Source: an uncultured PS1 clade bacterium (lineage in GTDB: Bacteria > Pseudomonadota > Gammaproteobacteria > PS1 > Pseudothioglobaceae). From it: a DNA stretch of 33,664 bases. Below, piece after piece: positions 11,317-20,391 of this stretch. How positions within the stretch are numbered: position 1 is the first letter of the stretch; each line of letters opens with the position of its first letter. The stretch covers positions 1-33,664 of the forward strand of contig CALKDH010000109.1 in assembly GCA_938086805.1 (NCBI GenBank), in the 5' to 3' direction. The translations under genes were made by a program, and so were the position numbers. Below the pieces are notes generated by a model. The model did not search any database, was not told where the DNA came from, and was given only the letters and a program-made list of their open reading frames with translations.

Positions 11317-11345
11317 TTGACAGAGCTTAATTTACAAAGTAAAAT
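11317..11345 (+). promoter_or_regulatory. Sigma70-type promoter for the alpha operon
   Basis: TTGACA (11317-11322), 17-bp spacer, TAAAAT (11340-11345). Confidence 0.7.
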
Positions 11346-11351
11346 TGCACG

Positions 11352-11424
11352 ATTTTTCAGCTTTAAAAAATTGAGCGGAATAGCTGTTCAAAATTATTAT
11401 TTATTTGAGGTATAGGAAGAGTAT
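11352..11424 (+). promoter_or_regulatory. Candidate structured alpha-operon mRNA leader (possible S4-type control element)
   Basis: Located between predicted start site and rpsM; TTGAGC (11371-11376)/GTTCAA (11386-11391) hairpin with AGCT in its loop complementary to upstream CAGCT (11358-11362), giving pseudoknot topology. Confidence 0.4.
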
Positions 11425-11778
11425 ATGGCACGTATTGCAGGAATAAATATTCCAACAAATAAGCACATTGTTATTGGCTTACAGTCTATCTTTGGAATTG
11501 GAGAAACTAGATCTAAGTTGATATGTCAATCATTGAAATTAGACCCAAGTACAAAGGTATCAGCTTTGACTGAAGATCAGTTAGATTTGATTCGTGATGC
11601 GGTGTCAAAATATGAAGTTGAAGGTGACTTAAGACGTGAGGTCGCAATGAGTATTAAGCGTCTAAGAGATTTAGGCTGTTATCGTGGCATTAGACATAGA
11701 AAAGGATTGCCACTTCGTGGTCAGAGAACTAAAACAAACGCTAGAACTAGAAAAGGTCCGCGTCGTTTAATTAAATAA
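11425..11778 (+). CDS. rpsM: 30S ribosomal protein S13
   Basis: [26 protein letters not shown]...[28 protein letters not shown]. Confidence 0.99.
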   Translation: MARIAGINIPTNKHIVIGLQSIFGIGETRSKLICQSLKLDPSTKVSALTEDQLDLIRDAVSKYEVEGDLRREVAMSIKRLRDLGCYRGIRHRKGLPLRGQRTKTNARTRKGPRRLIK

Positions 11779-11794
11779 AAAGGCATAAGATATT

Positions 11795-12181
11795 ATGGCA
11801 AAAGAGCAAGCTTCTAAGAAGAAATCAAAAAAAATCGTCTCAGACGGTATTGCGCACATACACGCAACCTTTAATAATACTATCGTGATGATTACTGACC
11901 GACATGGTAATACCCTTTGCTGGGCAACTTCTGGAGGAGCTGGATTTAGAGGCTCAAGGAAATCGACTCCATTTGCGGCACAAGTTGCTGCTGGAAATTG
12001 TGGAGAAAAGGCACAGGCTTTTGGAATGAAAAATCTTGATGTAAGGGTTAAAGGACCAGGTCCAGGACGTGATTCTGCAATTAGAGGCCTTAACGCACAA
12101 GGTTTAAAAATTCAATCAATAACAGATGTGACGCCAATACCTCATAACGGTTGTCGTCCCTCTAAGAAAAGAAGAGTATAA
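11795..12181 (+). CDS. rpsK: 30S ribosomal protein S11
   Basis: [46 protein letters not shown]...[13 protein letters not shown]. Confidence 0.99.
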   Translation: MAKEQASKKKSKKIVSDGIAHIHATFNNTIVMITDRHGNTLCWATSGGAGFRGSRKSTPFAAQVAAGNCGEKAQAFGMKNLDVRVKGPGPGRDSAIRGLNAQGLKIQSITDVTPIPHNGCRPSKKRRV

Positions 12182-12190
12182 GGATAAATT

Positions 12191-12817
12191 ATGGCAAGAT
12201 ATACAGGCCCTACATGTAAATTAGCACGTCGTGAAGGCGTTGACTTAGAGCTTAAGAGCGGAATCCGTTCTATAGATTCAAAATGTAAATTAACACAACT
12301 TCCTGGAATGCATGGTGCAAATGCTCGTCGTCAAAAGGGAAGTGAGTATGGTTTACAGTTAAGAGAGAAGCAAAAAGTCAGACGAATTTATGGCATCTTA
12401 GAAAAACAGTTTAGTCTTTACTATAAGAAAGCTAGCTCAAGAAAAGGACCAACAGGTGAAAACCTTTTATCACTCTTAGAATGCCGTTTAGATAATGTCG
12501 TTTATAGAATGGGTTTTGCTTCAACACGTGCTGAGGCTAGACAATTGGTTTCACATAAGTCAATTTTAGTGAATGGAAAGGTTGTGAATATCCCATCTTT
12601 TCAGGTCAGTGCTAATGATGAAATTTCAGTAAGAGAAAAAGCGAAAAAACAAAGCCGTATCCAACTTGCAGTTGAGATCTCTGGTCAAAATGGAGTAGCT
12701 GAATGGGTCGATGTTGATAACAAAGCATTGAAAGGTATCTTTAAGAGCGTACCAGCGCGCGATGAACTATCTTCTGATATTTCAGAGCAATTAATCGTTG
12801 AACTATATTCTAAATAG
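12191..12817 (+). CDS. rpsD: 30S ribosomal protein S4
   Basis: [24 protein letters not shown]...[39 protein letters not shown]. Confidence 0.99.
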   Translation: MARYTGPTCKLARREGVDLELKSGIRSIDSKCKLTQLPGMHGANARRQKGSEYGLQLREKQKVRRIYGILEKQFSLYYKKASSRKGPTGENLLSLLECRLDNVVYRMGFASTRAEARQLVSHKSILVNGKVVNIPSFQVSANDEISVREKAKKQSRIQLAVEISGQNGVAEWVDVDNKALKGIFKSVPARDELSSDISEQLIVELYSK

Positions 12818-12826
12818 GAATTAAAT

Positions 12827-13807
12827 ATGCAAGGAAGTGCAAGAGATTTTTTAAAACCAAAACTAGTAGATTCTGTTGAAATATCTAAGAATGAATATCG
12901 CGTTGTTCTTGAGCCTTTTGAGCGTGGATTTGGCCATACTCTAGGAAACTCTATAAGAAGAACATTGTTATCCTCAATGGTTGGCTCTGCTATTACAGAG
13001 GTCGCTATTGATGGTGTCATGCATGAATTCTCAACCATAGAAAGTGTACAAGAAGATGTACTTGATATCCTTCTAAACCTCAAAGAGGCTTCAATTGGAC
13101 TGAATGCAAGTGACAGTGCTACTGTGATTATTGAAAAAGAAGGCCCCTGTGAGCTTACGGTTGCGGACATTGAGGCTAATGGAACAGATGTCTCCGTTTT
13201 TAATCCTGAAAAAGTTATTGCTACGGTAAATGAAGGTGGCAAAATCAGAATGACACTGGGTATTGGAACAGGTGTTGGTTATGATGTTGCGGTTGCAAGA
13301 TCAGTAGATTCTGAAACTATTGGTAGTATCCAATTAGATGCCAGCTTTTCACCGATTAAAAGAGTAAGTTTTACTGTTGAAGCAGCTAGGGTTGAGCAGA
13401 AGGTAAACCTTGACAGGCTGAATATAGTTATCGAGACTAATGGCTCAGTAGACGCTGAAGAAGCAGTCAAAAGAGCTGCTACTATCCTTCAAGATCAGCT
13501 CTCATCATTTGTTGAATTAGAGCCAGTTATTGAAGAGGAGCCACAACCTACATCTGACGACTTCCCTCCAATGTATCTGTCTGCAGTTGATGAACTTGAG
13601 CTTACTGTTCGTTCGGCAAATTGCCTTAAAGCAGAGCAAATATATTATATTGGCGATCTAATACAAAAATCAGAGCAGGACTTATTAAGAACTCCAAACT
13701 TAGGACGTAAGTCGCTAAATGAAATTAAAGAAGTTTTAACTGAAAAGAACTTAGAGCTAGGTACTGAAATTGAAAACTGGCCACCAGTTGACTTAATGAG
13801 TGAATAA
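12827..13807 (+). CDS. rpoA: DNA-directed RNA polymerase subunit alpha
   Basis: [40 protein letters not shown]...; [28 protein letters not shown]...[13 protein letters not shown]. Confidence 0.99.
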   Translation: MQGSARDFLKPKLVDSVEISKNEYRVVLEPFERGFGHTLGNSIRRTLLSSMVGSAITEVAIDGVMHEFSTIESVQEDVLDILLNLKEASIGLNASDSATVIIEKEGPCELTVADIEANGTDVSVFNPEKVIATVNEGGKIRMTLGIGTGVGYDVAVARSVDSETIGSIQLDASFSPIKRVSFTVEAARVEQKVNLDRLNIVIETNGSVDAEEAVKRAATILQDQLSSFVELEPVIEEEPQPTSDDFPPMYLSAVDELELTVRSANCLKAEQIYYIGDLIQKSEQDLLRTPNLGRKSLNEIKEVLTEKNLELGTEIENWPPVDLMSE

Positions 13808-13816
13808 GGATATACG

Positions 13817-14293
13817 ATGAGACACAGAAAGTCAGGAAGACAACTTAATAGAAATGCATCGCACAGAAAAGCTATGTTCAAGAATATGGCTAATTCGTTG
13901 ATTTTGCATGAAACAATTAAAACTACATTACCAAAAGCTAAAGAGCTTAGACGAGTAATTGAGCCTCTTATAACAAGAGCTAAGGCTGATAGTGTTGCAA
14001 ATCGTCGCCACATCTTCTCGAAGTTGAGAGATGACGCTATGGTTGCTAAATTATTTACACAAGTTGGTCCTTTCTATAAAGATCGACCTGGTGGTTATGT
14101 ACGTATATTAAAAGCAGGTTTTCGTACAGGGGACAAAGCCCCAATGGCTTTGGTTCAATTAGTAGACTTTGATGGACAAGAAGAAGTTGTATTAGAGGCT
14201 CCAAAGAAAGAAGCTAAAGCAGCGGCTCCAAAGAAAGAAGCTAAAGCAGCGGCTCCAAAGAAAGAAGCTAAAGCAGCAAAAAAAGAATCTTAA
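13817..14293 (+). CDS. rplQ: 50S ribosomal protein L17 with C-terminal Lys/Ala repeat tail
   Basis: [56 protein letters not shown] core; tail [31 protein letters not shown]. Confidence 0.98.
   Translation: MRHRKSGRQLNRNASHRKAMFKNMANSLILHETIKTTLPKAKELRRVIEPLITRAKADSVANRRHIFSKLRDDAMVAKLFTQVGPFYKDRPGGYVRILKAGFRTGDKAPMALVQLVDFDGQEEVVLEAPKKEAKAAAPKKEAKAAAPKKEAKAAKKES
14198..14278 (+). repeat. 3 x 27-bp in-frame tandem repeat GCTCCAAAGAAAGAAGCTAAAGCAGCR in rplQ
   Basis: 14198-14224, 14225-14251, 14252-14278; third differs only at its last base. Confidence 0.95.
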
Positions 14294-14307
14294 AGGGATA
14301 AATATAT

Positions 14308-14523
14308 ATGCCAGCAATTAAAGTAAGAGAGAACGAACCATTTGACATCGCACTTCGTCGTTTCAGACGCTTATGTGACAGAGCAGGTGTTATTACCGAT
14401 GTAAGAAAAAAAGAATTTTTCGAAAAGCCTACATGGGTTAATAAGCGTAAAAAAGCCGCTGCAGTAAAAAGAACTCATAAGGAAATGTCAAAAAACAGAA
14501 TTCATCGTAAACGTATGTACTAA
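14308..14523 (+). CDS. rpsU: 30S ribosomal protein S21
   Basis: 71 aa [55 protein letters not shown]. Confidence 0.98.
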   Translation: MPAIKVRENEPFDIALRRFRRLCDRAGVITDVRKKEFFEKPTWVNKRKKAAAVKRTHKEMSKNRIHRKRMY

Positions 14524-14552
14524 AGCTATTTAGTACTCAAGTAATTAATCAA

Positions 14553-14999
14553 ATGTCTCAGCTCAAACAACTCATAACCGATGATATGAAGTTGGCTCTG
14601 AAGGCTCAAGACAAATCTGCCCTTAAAGCCATTAGAATGATCCTTGGGGCAATCAAGCAAAAAGAAATAGACGAACGCATTGAACTTAATGATAGTCAGG
14701 TTATGGCTGTTATTCAGAAAATGGTTAAACAGCGTAAAGACTCTATTTCTCAATTTTCTGAGGCTGGCAGAACAGATCTGGTAGAGGTTGAAGAGGAAGA
14801 GTTATCTATCATAAATAATTACATGCCCAAGCAACTTAGTGAATCAGAAATTGAAGCCGCAGTCATTAAAGCCATTTCTGACACTGGTGCTAATTCAATG
14901 AAAGATATGGGCAAACTAATGGGAATACTCAAAGGTCAGCTTGATGGCCAGGCAGATATGGGGCAGGTGTCTCAATTTATTAAGTCTAAACTATCTTAA
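14553..14999 (+). CDS. yqeY: GatB/YqeY domain protein
   Basis: KQLITDDMKLALKAQDKSALKAIRMILGAIKQKEIDER...; MGKLMGILKGQLDGQADMGQVSQFIKSKL typical YqeY; follows rpsU. Confidence 0.93.
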   Translation: MSQLKQLITDDMKLALKAQDKSALKAIRMILGAIKQKEIDERIELNDSQVMAVIQKMVKQRKDSISQFSEAGRTDLVEVEEEELSIINNYMPKQLSESEIEAAVIKAISDTGANSMKDMGKLMGILKGQLDGQADMGQVSQFIKSKLS

Positions 15000-15007
15000 T
15001 AATTAAA

Positions 15008-15457
15008 TTAAACGCTTGTAATAACCTCCTCCATTACAACAAAAGTCGAGCTATTTTGGACGTGAGGAAGGGCAGAGATTTTTTCTCCTAGAACTTTTCT
15101 GTAGCTATCCATATTCTCAGTCCTTACCTTTAACAAATAATCAAAGTTTGAAGCAATCATATGGCATTGCTCTACCTCGGAGACTTCTTTAACAGCTTTA
15201 TTGAAAGCGTTAAGAGCCATTGTTTTAGTATCATTGAGCTTTATTTGTACAAATGCAATATGATTATTATCTATTAAGTCGTGATTGATAATTGCCTGAT
15301 ATCCTTTGATATAGCCTGCTATCTCTAGCTTCTGTACTCGTTTTAAGCAAGGTGTTTTTGATAAACCAATATGGTTAGATAACTCAGTAATTGTCATTCG
15401 TCCATCACTTTGTAAAAGCTCAAGTATTTTATGATCGAAGCTGTCAATATTAGTCAT
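15008..15457 (-). CDS. Lrp/AsnC-family transcriptional regulator (possible PutR-type activator of putA)
   Basis: 149 aa; FDHKILELLQSDGRMTITELSNHIGLSKTPCLKRVQKLEIAGYIKGYQAIIN HTH plus RAM-like C terminus; divergent from putA. Confidence 0.92.
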   Translation of the reverse strand: MTNIDSFDHKILELLQSDGRMTITELSNHIGLSKTPCLKRVQKLEIAGYIKGYQAIINHDLIDNNHIAFVQIKLNDTKTMALNAFNKAVKEVSEVEQCHMIASNFDYLLKVRTENMDSYRKVLGEKISALPHVQNSSTFVVMEEVITSV

Positions 15458-15487
15458 AATTCCTATTATTTATAAAAATTTAGTTAT

Positions 15488-15503
15488 TTATATAATTATA
15501 TAA
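15488..15503. repeat. 16-bp AT-only perfect palindrome TTATATAATTATATAA
   Basis: Reverse complement of itself; in lrp-putA intergenic region. Confidence 0.8.
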
Positions 15504-15542
15504 TAGAAAATTGTAATAAAGTGCTTTTATTATATTAATTAT

Positions 15543-15557
15543 CAGTCATTTTGACTA
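15543..15557. promoter_or_regulatory. Candidate Lrp-type operator CAGTCATTTTGACTA
   Basis: Inverted repeat AGTCA-TTT-TGACT (15544-15556); 12 of 15 positions fit the E. coli Lrp consensus YAGHAWATTWTDCTR. Confidence 0.5.
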
Positions 15558-15601
15558 TCACATATAAAATAAAATAGCATTATTATGTATTTAAACTCAG
15601 T

Positions 15602-18600
15602 ATGAAAAGCTATTCACATCTAGAATTTGAAGTTGACTACTCCCCACTAAGAAATAATATAAGAGAGTCAAGGGTCATGAGAGAGCTTGATGCACTGGAG
15701 TATCTCAAAGAATTTGATCAGACTAACTTAGATCAGCGAGCTATTTTTCAATCAAAAACGTCTGAAATTATAAAACAGCTCAGGAATTCGAGTCAGCCTG
15801 ACTTGTTGTCATTATTCGTCTCTGAGTACAATTTAACAAGTGAAGAGGGTCTTTCACTAATGACGCTAGTTGAGGCTTTTTTGAGGGTCCCTGATAACAA
15901 AACTAGAGATAAATTGTTTATTGATAAAGTTGCAAGTAAGGGATGGTCTCAGCATATTGGGACTAGTAATTCTTCTATGGTCAATATAGCAACGATAGCA
16001 CTAAATATTGCTGACAAAATGATAGCCCATGGAAGTAATAAAGAAATAAAGAGCAGGATTAAAAAGGCTATTGAGATTCTTTCAAGGCCGGGTATACGTT
16101 TTAGTGCGAACAACGTCATGCAGTTTTTTGCCAAACAGTTTGTTTTTGCAGAGACTATTGAGAGTGCTTTGAGAGGTCGAAAAGTAAAAAATAATCTCTA
16201 TTCATTTGATATGCTTGGTGAAGCCGCCTGGACAATGAATGATGCCGATAAGTACTTTAGAGCATATAAAAGTGCATTGATTGCAATAGGAAAGGGCAAC
16301 AAAAAAAAATCTGTTTCAGGCGCCAATGGAATATCAGTTAAACTCTCTGCACTTCACCCAAAGTACGACTTTTTGCATCGAGAAAGAGTTATGTCAGAAC
16401 TACTTCCTAGAGTCCTAGAGCTGGTTCAAATTGCACAGAGATACAACATAGGAATCAATATTGATGCGGAAGAAGCGGATCGCTTAGAGATATCACTAGA
16501 CATCATCGCTCAGGTAATGAAGATTATTGCAAATTCTTCATGGGAGGGTTTTGGTGTTGTTGTGCAGGCATACCAAAAGCGTGCATCGTCTGTGATTGAC
16601 TGGTTAAATCATAATTGTCAAAAACATAATATTAAAATTATGGTGAGACTTGTTAAAGGTGCCTACTGGGATAGCGAAATTAAGAATTCTCAAACGCTTG
16701 GAGATGTTGATTTTCCAGTGTTTACGAAGAAAATAAATACTGACTATTCCTTCTTGGTGTGCTCTCAAAAACTTCTCAGAATGAGAGAAAATATTTTCCC
16801 TCAATTTGCAAGTCATAATGCACACTCGCTTGTTAGTATCTGTGAGATGGCAGGAAATAGTATAGGCTATGAAGTTCAGAGACTGCATGGAATGGGTGAG
16901 TCATTGCATCAAGCTATTTCAAAAAAGTATGGAGTTGAATCGAGGGTTTATGCTCCAATTGGAAGCCACAAAGAGTTATTGGCCTATTTGATGAGACGTC
17001 TACTTGAAAACGGTGCAAACAGTTCTTTCATTAATCACTTGTTTGATGAAAATATAAGTCCTGAAAGCTTAGCTAGTGATGTTTTATCTCTTGTTGAGCA
17101 GGATTCTGAAAAGTCACACCCAAAGATTAAACTGCCAAAAGATATTTTTAATAATAGTCATCAAAATTCAAGCAGTGTGGTTCTCACTGAGCAGTTTGAT
17201 GTTGATGAGCTTTATAAAAGACAAAGTATTTGGCTTGATAATCAATGGAATGCAAAATCAATCATTGGTGGGTGTCTTATTAAAGGCATACCAGACCAAG
17301 AGGTTAGAAGTCCTTCTGATAGAAATGATATTGTTGGGCATGTTCTTTATGCAAGCCAGAGTCAATTAGAAAGATCAATCGAATCTGCAAATCATGCTTT
17401 TGATGAAGGTTTGACTGATAGAAAAAAAATTCTTAAGAGCTTGGAGCGAGCTGCAGAACTATATGAAGAAAACCAATATGAGTTGATGAGTCTAGCTATG
17501 AGAGAGGCTGGAAAAACGTATCAAGATGCAACAGATGAAGTTCGTGAAGCCGTTGATTTTCTTCGATACTATGCAAATTTATCAAGAGGCGTAATGCCAG
17601 GCCAAAGAAAGGCGAAAGGTATTTTTGTTTGCATTAGTCCCTGGAATTTTCCGCTAGCAATTTTTACAGGACAAATAGCTGCAGCGCTTTCCGTAGGAAA
17701 TGCTGTCATTGCAAAGCCTGCAGAAAGTACATCACTAATTGCTTACAGGGCCTCTGAACTTTTAATCGAAGCAGGAATTCCTGTTGGACTGTTTCAGCTA
17801 TGTTTGGGTAAGGGTTCTCAGGTTGGTTCATATCTCACTGGCAATAAGCAAATTTCTGGTGTTGCGTTCACAGGCTCAACACAAGTAGCAAAGCAGATCA
17901 AGCAAAGCTTAATTGATTGTGGCAATATTGAAGCAAGACTCATTGCTGAAACTGGTGGCTTGAATGCTATGGTAGTAGACTCTACTGCACTTTGCGAACA
18001 AGTTACAAGGGATGTTATTGATGGCGCATTTAAAAGTGCTGGGCAGCGCTGCTCAGCACTTAGAATTCTTCTTCTTCAAGATGATTGCTATGAAGAAGCT
18101 ATTTCTATGATTAAGGGCGCTATGAAAGAGATAGGTTTTGGAAATCCAAAACATCTTGATATAGAGTGTGGTCCTGTCATCAGTTCAGCTGCCCAAATTA
18201 AACTACAGAAATACATTGATAAAGCAAGACAAAAAAATCAGATTATTCAGGAGTTGGACTTTAAACCAGAAAGTGGTTTCTTTGTATCGCCGACATTAAT
18301 CCGTCTTGACACGATTGATGATATTAATGAGGAGTTCTTTGGCCCTATTTTGCATGTCCTGTCTTATAAGAATAATGAACTTGAAAAAACTATAGATCAG
18401 TTAAATTCAAAAGGGTTTGGACTAACCTTTGGAATTCACTCAAGAATTGAAAATAGAGTCAATGATATTTCATTGAGAGTGAATGTAGGAAACATATATA
18501 TTAATCGGAATCAGATTGGTGCTGTAGTTGGCTCTCAACCTTTTGGTGGTGAAGGTTTGTCTGGAACAGGCCCTAAAGCAGGAGGTCCAAACTCACTTCA

Positions 18601-19234
18601 CGGTTACAGCCAAAACCTTCTTTGTAGTGAAATATCAAATCATAAAATAATATTTAGTAATGAGCCTATAGTTGTTCAAGAGCTTCTTATTCCAACACTC
18701 AAGCTAAGTAGTGAATTGCTATTAAAAATGAAGATAGCGCTTCCAAATATAGAAGAGGAATTCTTTGAATTTTTATATCAAGAAGTTTTTAAATATACTA
18801 ATGAGATTAAATTGCCAGGACCTACAGGAGAATCAAACCAGTTAAGTTATAAACCCAAAGGAACAGTTTTGTGTCTTGGCCCTGAGTCAGATGTATTATT
18901 AAAGCAGACACTCTTGTCACTTTTTTTAGGAAATAGTGTCATTACTCAAATTTCTAGTAAGGACTTCGATATCTTGATTGAACTTGGATTAAAAAAAGAA
19001 AATATACACAGACTCAATGACTCTCCAAGCATTAGTTTATTAGAGAGTAGCTCATACAACGCCGTATTCTATTTTGGCAATTCCACTTCACTCCAAGAAC
19101 TTATACTGAGGTCACGAAGAGAGCTAATACCAATAGTAAGTTCAATTTATGAGCCCTGGGAGCTTATCAAAGAGAAAGTAATAACGGAGGACACAACCGC
19201 ATCAGGAGGCAATGCAAATCTTCTTGCGCTCTAA
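15602..19234 (+). CDS. putA: Bifunctional proline dehydrogenase / L-glutamate-gamma-semialdehyde dehydrogenase (PutA lacking the N-terminal RHH DNA-binding domain)
   Basis: 1210 aa; PRODH motifs ([40 protein letters not shown]) and ALDH motifs ([67 protein letters not shown]). Confidence 0.97.
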   Translation: MKSYSHLEFEVDYSPLRNNIRESRVMRELDALEYLKEFDQTNLDQRAIFQSKTSEIIKQLRNSSQPDLLSLFVSEYNLTSEEGLSLMTLVEAFLRVPDNKTRDKLFIDKVASKGWSQHIGTSNSSMVNIATIALNIADKMIAHGSNKEIKSRIKKAIEILSRPGIRFSANNVMQFFAKQFVFAETIESALRGRKVKNNLYSFDMLGEAAWTMNDADKYFRAYKSALIAIGKGNKKKSVSGANGISVKLSALHPKYDFLHRERVMSELLPRVLELVQIAQRYNIGINIDAEEADRLEISLDIIAQVMKIIANSSWEGFGVVVQAYQKRASSVIDWLNHNCQKHNIKIMVRLVKGAYWDSEIKNSQTLGDVDFPVFTKKINTDYSFLVCSQKLLRMRENIFPQFASHNAHSLVSICEMAGNSIGYEVQRLHGMGESLHQAISKKYGVESRVYAPIGSHKELLAYLMRRLLENGANSSFINHLFDENISPESLASDVLSLVEQDSEKSHPKIKLPKDIFNNSHQNSSSVVLTEQFDVDELYKRQSIWLDNQWNAKSIIGGCLIKGIPDQEVRSPSDRNDIVGHVLYASQSQLERSIESANHAFDEGLTDRKKILKSLERAAELYEENQYELMSLAMREAGKTYQDATDEVREAVDFLRYYANLSRGVMPGQRKAKGIFVCISPWNFPLAIFTGQIAAALSVGNAVIAKPAESTSLIAYRASELLIEAGIPVGLFQLCLGKGSQVGSYLTGNKQISGVAFTGSTQVAKQIKQSLIDCGNIEARLIAETGGLNAMVVDSTALCEQVTRDVIDGAFKSAGQRCSALRILLLQDDCYEEAISMIKGAMKEIGFGNPKHLDIECGPVISSAAQIKLQKYIDKARQKNQIIQELDFKPESGFFVSPTLIRLDTIDDINEEFFGPILHVLSYKNNELEKTIDQLNSKGFGLTFGIHSRIENRVNDISLRVNVGNIYINRNQIGAVVGSQPFGGEGLSGTGPKAGGPNSLHGYSQNLLCSEISNHKIIFSNEPIVVQELLIPTLKLSSELLLKMKIALPNIEEEFFEFLYQEVFKYTNEIKLPGPTGESNQLSYKPKGTVLCLGPESDVLLKQTLLSLFLGNSVITQISSKDFDILIELGLKKENIHRLNDSPSISLLESSSYNAVFYFGNSTSLQELILRSRRELIPIVSSIYEPWELIKEKVITEDTTASGGNANLLAL

Positions 19235-20223
19235 AGCGAGTTAATTTTAAATGCAGTCGGTGTGAGTTGAGTTTGTCCTGTAAACCATCTCACAAAAGAG
19301 GAAGGTTCTGAATAACCTAAATGATATGAGATAACCTTAATAGAAAGTCCGCCCTTTATCATATGCTTTGATTTTTTTAATTTGAAGTCATTAAATACCT
19401 TACGAAAAGTTGTATTCTCTTTTAGCAATTGATTACGGAGTGAATTTTTACTTAATCCAAGATAGTTTGAAATTTCTTCAATATTGATTAAGTTGTAATG
19501 ATCCTCATAGTTATTCATAACCCTCTCAATCTTATCTCTGAGACTTAAGTTTGAATTAACTTTATCAGCCTTTTGTTTCAGAATACTGGTCAGATAATTC
19601 ACAAGATGAGGGTTGGAAAGGCTATTCTTTTTTATATAGTTTTTCTTGCTAATAAAAAGAGATGTTTCATCACAAGAGCAGTAGATAGGACAGTTAAACA
19701 GCGATTTTTCATTTATTCCTTGAGCTTGACTGCTTGTTTTTGTTTTAATCTGTTTAATTTGAAACCGTTTTGAGCGGATAAAAGATGCGACTATCGAAAG
19801 CCCTATGTTTTCATAAATAGATGGATGTTTAATTATTGGATCAGCAACTGATTGAATTTTTATTAATTTATCTTCATCAGTAATTAGAAAGTTTATGCCC
19901 TCAAGTTCAGTTCCAATAAAAGATTGAAGCAATGTTATGCCTTCCTTTAGATTTTTCGAGTAAATAAATGCTTGACCAAATGCCTCTCCATAGTTTGGTA
20001 TCACTTGCGCCATCCGACCAAAATTGATTGATACTAATTCATCCTCAAAAACTGATTCTGCATCAATCACGAATTTTAGAATTTTCTCGACAGGTATAGA
20101 TACATTTTGATTATCTAATAAACTCTTTGCTATTCCAACCCTTTCGAAAATTACCTCTACCTCAAAAGGATAGATTTGATGTAATCTTTGTATGCATCTC
20201 CAAACGCCACTATAAGTATTCAA
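19231..20223 (-). CDS. AraC-family transcriptional regulator with N-terminal arabinose-binding-like domain
   Basis: 330 aa; C-terminal HTH_18 (ISNYLGLSKNSLRNQLLKENTTFRKVFNDFKLKKSKHMIKGGLSIKVISYHLGYSEPSSFVRWFTGQTQLTPTAFK); N-terminal VIPNYGEAFGQAFIYSKNLKEGITLLQSFI. Confidence 0.92.
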   Translation of the reverse strand: MNTYSGVWRCIQRLHQIYPFEVEVIFERVGIAKSLLDNQNVSIPVEKILKFVIDAESVFEDELVSINFGRMAQVIPNYGEAFGQAFIYSKNLKEGITLLQSFIGTELEGINFLITDEDKLIKIQSVADPIIKHPSIYENIGLSIVASFIRSKRFQIKQIKTKTSSQAQGINEKSLFNCPIYCSCDETSLFISKKNYIKKNSLSNPHLVNYLTSILKQKADKVNSNLSLRDKIERVMNNYEDHYNLINIEEISNYLGLSKNSLRNQLLKENTTFRKVFNDFKLKKSKHMIKGGLSIKVISYHLGYSEPSSFVRWFTGQTQLTPTAFKINSL

Positions 20224-20240
20224 GATTTAAGTTAAATTAC

Positions 20241-20278
20241 AATAAAATGTTAATATTTTATAATAATATGTTAATTTT
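20241..20278. promoter_or_regulatory. Candidate AraC-type operator: 17-bp direct repeat with 21-bp period
   Basis: AATAAAATGTTAATATT (20241-20257) and AATAATATGTTAATTTT (20262-20278): 15/17 identical, offset 21 bp. Confidence 0.5.
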
Positions 20279-20391
20279 AATTTGATATTTGTATTTATAC
20301 TAAACGCTATCAAAATAAGTTTATAGAGCCAATAATGAAGTTAAACAAAGGCCTTTGATTACTTTTACGTTTTTAATCAGGATTAAGATTT

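Noticed and set aside
12685-13242. 185-aa minus-strand ORF antisense to rpsD/rpoA
   Set aside because: Lies opposite two highly conserved genes; Ser/Thr-rich translation with no recognisable family; typical shadow ORF.
13645-14013. 122-aa minus-strand ORF antisense to rpoA/rplQ
   Set aside because: Shadow of conserved coding sequence, no motif support.
14996-15012. Terminator between convergent yqeY and the Lrp-family gene
   Set aside because: Only 8 bp between stop codons and no GC-rich hairpin or U-tract visible.
17076-17369. 97-aa plus-strand ORF in an alternate frame of putA
   Set aside because: Fully inside putA between PRODH and ALDH domains; no homology or start signals to support it.
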